Source: Leeuwenhoekiella sp044542075 (GTDB lineage: Bacteria > Bacteroidota > Bacteroidia > Flavobacteriales > Flavobacteriaceae). From it: a stretch of 64,000 bases of DNA. The DNA lies in assembly GCF_044542075.1 (NCBI RefSeq), contig NZ_JBITTU010000001.1, positions 558,001 to 622,000 on the forward strand, in the 5' to 3' direction. Shown in pieces: positions 62,354 through 64,000 of this stretch. The notes beneath the pieces are model-generated. The model saw only the letters and a program-made list of their open reading frames with translations, did not search any database and had not been told where the DNA came from. The position numbers and the translations under genes were made by a program. Within the stretch, counting starts at the first letter, position 1. The number at the start of each line of letters is the position of its first letter.

Positions 62354-63736
62354 ATGAAAAATCTTACTAAATTATTTTTATTTGCAGCCCTTACCTTTAT
62401 TGGTATAAGCCAAGCAAATGCACAAGACAAGAATAACCCTTGGGGGGTTAGTATTGGTGTAAACGCGGTAGATACCTACCCTGTATATCCACCAGACAAT
62501 AGACCACTAACTGGAGGTTTTCCTGATGAATTTTATAATGTTTCTGATCACTGGAATATTCTTCCATCAGTTTCTACATTATACGTAGGTCGTTACATTG
62601 GCGCTGGTTTCGCATTAGGTGTACGTGGATCTATCAACAAAATTGATAAAATGGGTGATCTTCCTGTTGATGATTTAGCATATTATGCTGTTGACGGTAT
62701 GTTCTCTTACAGCTTCCGTGATGCTCTTTTTGGAGACGGTGGTTGGTTTGACCCTTACCTAGGTGGTGGTGGTGGTTACGTGTTTATTGGTGATAAGCCA
62801 AGTCACGGAACTTTAAACGGTACTGTAGGTTTAAAAGTTTGGTTAAGCGACAATATCAACCTTGACTTATCTTCTACTTATAAGCACGCAATGTTACCTG
62901 GTACTTACTATACAAGACATATGCAACACGTTGTAGGTGTAGGTTTCGTATTTGGTGGAAAAGATACTGACGGTGATGGTGTTTACGACAAAGACGATGA
63001 GTGCCCTGAAACTCCAGGTCTTAAAGAATTCAACGGATGTCCTGATACTGACGGTGATGGTATAAAAGATTCTGAAGATGCTTGTCCTGAGGTTGCTGGT
63101 TTACCAGAATTTAATGGATGTCCTGACACTGACGGTGATGGTATCGCTGACAATGAAGATAAATGTCCTAATGTAGCTGGTCCTGCTGCAACTAATGGAT
63201 GTCCTGATGCTGACGGTGACGGTGTTATCGATGCTGAAGACAAATGTCCTAACGAAGCTGGTCCTGCATCTAACAATGGTTGCCCATTTGTAGATACTGA
63301 CGGTGATGGTGTTGCTGACAAAGATGACAAATGTCCTAACGTAGCTGGTCCTGCATCTAATAATGGTTGCCCAGAAGTTGACGCTGCTGTATTAGAAGAA
63401 TTAAATGGTGAAGCTGGTCGTATCTTATTTGATACAGATAGAGCAACTATCCGTAAGAGCTCTCTTGCAACTGTAGATAGAATTGCTGCAATCGTTAAGG
63501 AATATCCTAGCGCTAAGTTTGAAGTAGAAGGTCACGCTGATAGCCGTGCAAGTAATGCATACAACATGAGTCTTTCTGAAAGAAGAGCTCAATCTGTTGT
63601 AGATTACTTAATCTCTAAAGGTGCTAATGCAGATAATCTAATGATTCACGCTTATGGTGAAGAGAAGCCAATCGCTCCTAACACTACAGCTGCTGGTATG
63701 CAACTTAACAGACGTGTAAAACTTACTTTAAAGTAA
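62354..63736 (+). CDS. OmpA family protein with TSP3 repeats, copy 2
   Basis: A 460-residue paralogue of the previous gene with the same parts: signal peptide (to about 23), beta domain, five TSP3 repeats and an OmpA domain (FEVEGHADSRASNAYNMSLS). The beta domain region YNVSDHWNILPSVSTLYVGR is almost shared. Codon use in this copy favours GGT, GCT and CTT strongly, as in highly expressed genes, and more so than in copy 1. It is likely a major outer-membrane protein. Confidence 0.93.
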   Translation: MKNLTKLFLFAALTFIGISQANAQDKNNPWGVSIGVNAVDTYPVYPPDNRPLTGGFPDEFYNVSDHWNILPSVSTLYVGRYIGAGFALGVRGSINKIDKMGDLPVDDLAYYAVDGMFSYSFRDALFGDGGWFDPYLGGGGGYVFIGDKPSHGTLNGTVGLKVWLSDNINLDLSSTYKHAMLPGTYYTRHMQHVVGVGFVFGGKDTDGDGVYDKDDECPETPGLKEFNGCPDTDGDGIKDSEDACPEVAGLPEFNGCPDTDGDGIADNEDKCPNVAGPAATNGCPDADGDGVIDAEDKCPNEAGPASNNGCPFVDTDGDGVADKDDKCPNVAGPASNNGCPEVDAAVLEELNGEAGRILFDTDRATIRKSSLATVDRIAAIVKEYPSAKFEVEGHADSRASNAYNMSLSERRAQSVVDYLISKGANADNLMIHAYGEEKPIAPNTTAAGMQLNRRVKLTLK

Positions 63737-63774
63737 GATACATTCAGATTTAAATCTGATTACAATATATTTTT

Positions 63775-63806
63775 AAAACGCCCCGTTTATTCGGGGCGTT
63801 TTTTAT
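63775..63806 (+). terminator. Terminator after the second OmpA gene
   Basis: AAAACGCCCCG (63775-63785), loop TTTATT, CGGGGCGTTTT (63792-63802), followed by TTATTTTT. A perfect 11-base stem, the strongest in the window. Confidence 0.92.
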
Positions 63807-63815
63807 TTTTAGCAT

Positions 63816-64000
63816 ATGACAACATTCATCGACGAGATTATACAAGACCTGTTAAATTCAGAAATACCCCTTTCTCAAACAGTGATTGTACTTCCATCTA
63901 AAAGAGCAGGAAGTTTTTTTACTAAGAATTTAAAAAAGAAGCTAAAAGATGAAATATGCTTTTTACCCAAAACATTAAGTATTGAAGAACTTGTAGAAGA
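63816..64000 (+). CDS. PD-(D/E)XK nuclease family protein, AddB-like, 5' part
   Basis: The first 61 codons of a gene that runs past the window end. The start MTTFIDEIIQDLL and the segment VIVLPSKRAGSFF are typical of the AddB-like partner of the helicase-nuclease at 57450 in Bacteroidota. Catalytic residues are at the far end and cannot be checked here. Confidence 0.75.
   Translation, partial: MTTFIDEIIQDLLNSEIPLSQTVIVLPSKRAGSFFTKNLKKKLKDEICFLPKTLSIEELVE

Noticed and set aside
61374..63330. Long antisense frames (61374-61709 and 62983-63330) in the OmpA genes.
   Set aside because: They mirror the repetitive TSP3 sequence (Asp-Gly repeats read backwards as Ser-Pro-Ser) and have no start signal or independent character.
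61430..63370. TSP3 coding repeats as DNA repeats of CRISPR or minisatellite type.
   Set aside because: The periodicity is that of protein repeats inside two intact reading frames.

Overview
The window is AT-rich chromosomal DNA from a member of the Bacteroidota, almost certainly a marine-type Flavobacteriaceae. The evidence is the complete Bat (aerotolerance) operon, an IPExxxVDY-family protein next to pyruvate kinase, RNase HI with an N-terminal viroplasmin domain, a GbsR-like regulator driving an RND pump, OmpA proteins with thrombospondin type 3 repeats, and several exact copies of the flavobacterial -7 promoter box TAnnTTTG with almost no Shine-Dalgarno sequences. I cannot name the genus. 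I see no rRNA, tRNA, CRISPR array, intact insertion sequence or prophage.

Layout. 1-6.7 kb: end of nadD, a LysM/BON protein, a lipoprotein of unknown function, gpsA, pheS with two small conserved genes, a ceramidase-like membrane protein, a small conserved protein and a CvpA-type protein. 6.7-9.0 kb: a SulP anion transporter paired with a beta-carbonic anhydrase. 9.0-18.6 kb: one minus-strand operon, moxR - DUF58 - two-helix membrane protein - batA - batB - batC - batD - batE - small membrane protein. 18.9-24.4 kb: an SDR gene, a decayed four-helix-bundle gene, and a plus-strand run of AlbA_2 protein, metallophosphatase, SPFH/GYF protein and double zinc-ribbon membrane protein; this run is the best candidate for a poorly described system. 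24.4-30.4 kb: an ALDH7-type dehydrogenase, 3-hydroxyanthranilate dioxygenase, and a duplication in which two almost identical CAP-domain lipoprotein genes, each followed by a candidate structured RNA, flank an isoaspartyl peptidase and a small monooxygenase.

30.4-38.4 kb: alpha-2-macroglobulin-like lipoprotein and penicillin-binding protein 1C, preceded by a 30-codon ORF with a full-length Shine-Dalgarno sequence whose stop overlaps the macroglobulin start. 38.5-44.8 kb: regulator and three-part RND efflux pump, with a perfect inverted repeat in the promoter region. 44.9-53.0 kb: housekeeping genes (CYTH protein, NAD(P)-binding protein, dinB, pyk, IPExxxVDY protein, rnc-fabF-acpP, purN, RNase HI). 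53.1-56.7 kb: PfkB kinase, a long amidophosphoribosyltransferase paralogue, then a 700-base region holding a terminator and three degenerate tandem repeats of about 130 bases. 56.7-64.0 kb: superoxide dismutase, an AddA-like helicase-nuclease, two tandem OmpA/TSP3 proteins, and the start of the AddB-like partner.

Most of the window is ordinary core genome. The unusual items are the CAP/RNA duplication, the leader ORF with its strong ribosome site, the AlbA_2-phosphatase-SPFH-zinc ribbon cluster, the repeat tract downstream of the amidophosphoribosyltransferase, and the efflux operator. All calls rest on reading the sequence by eye; no database search was run.
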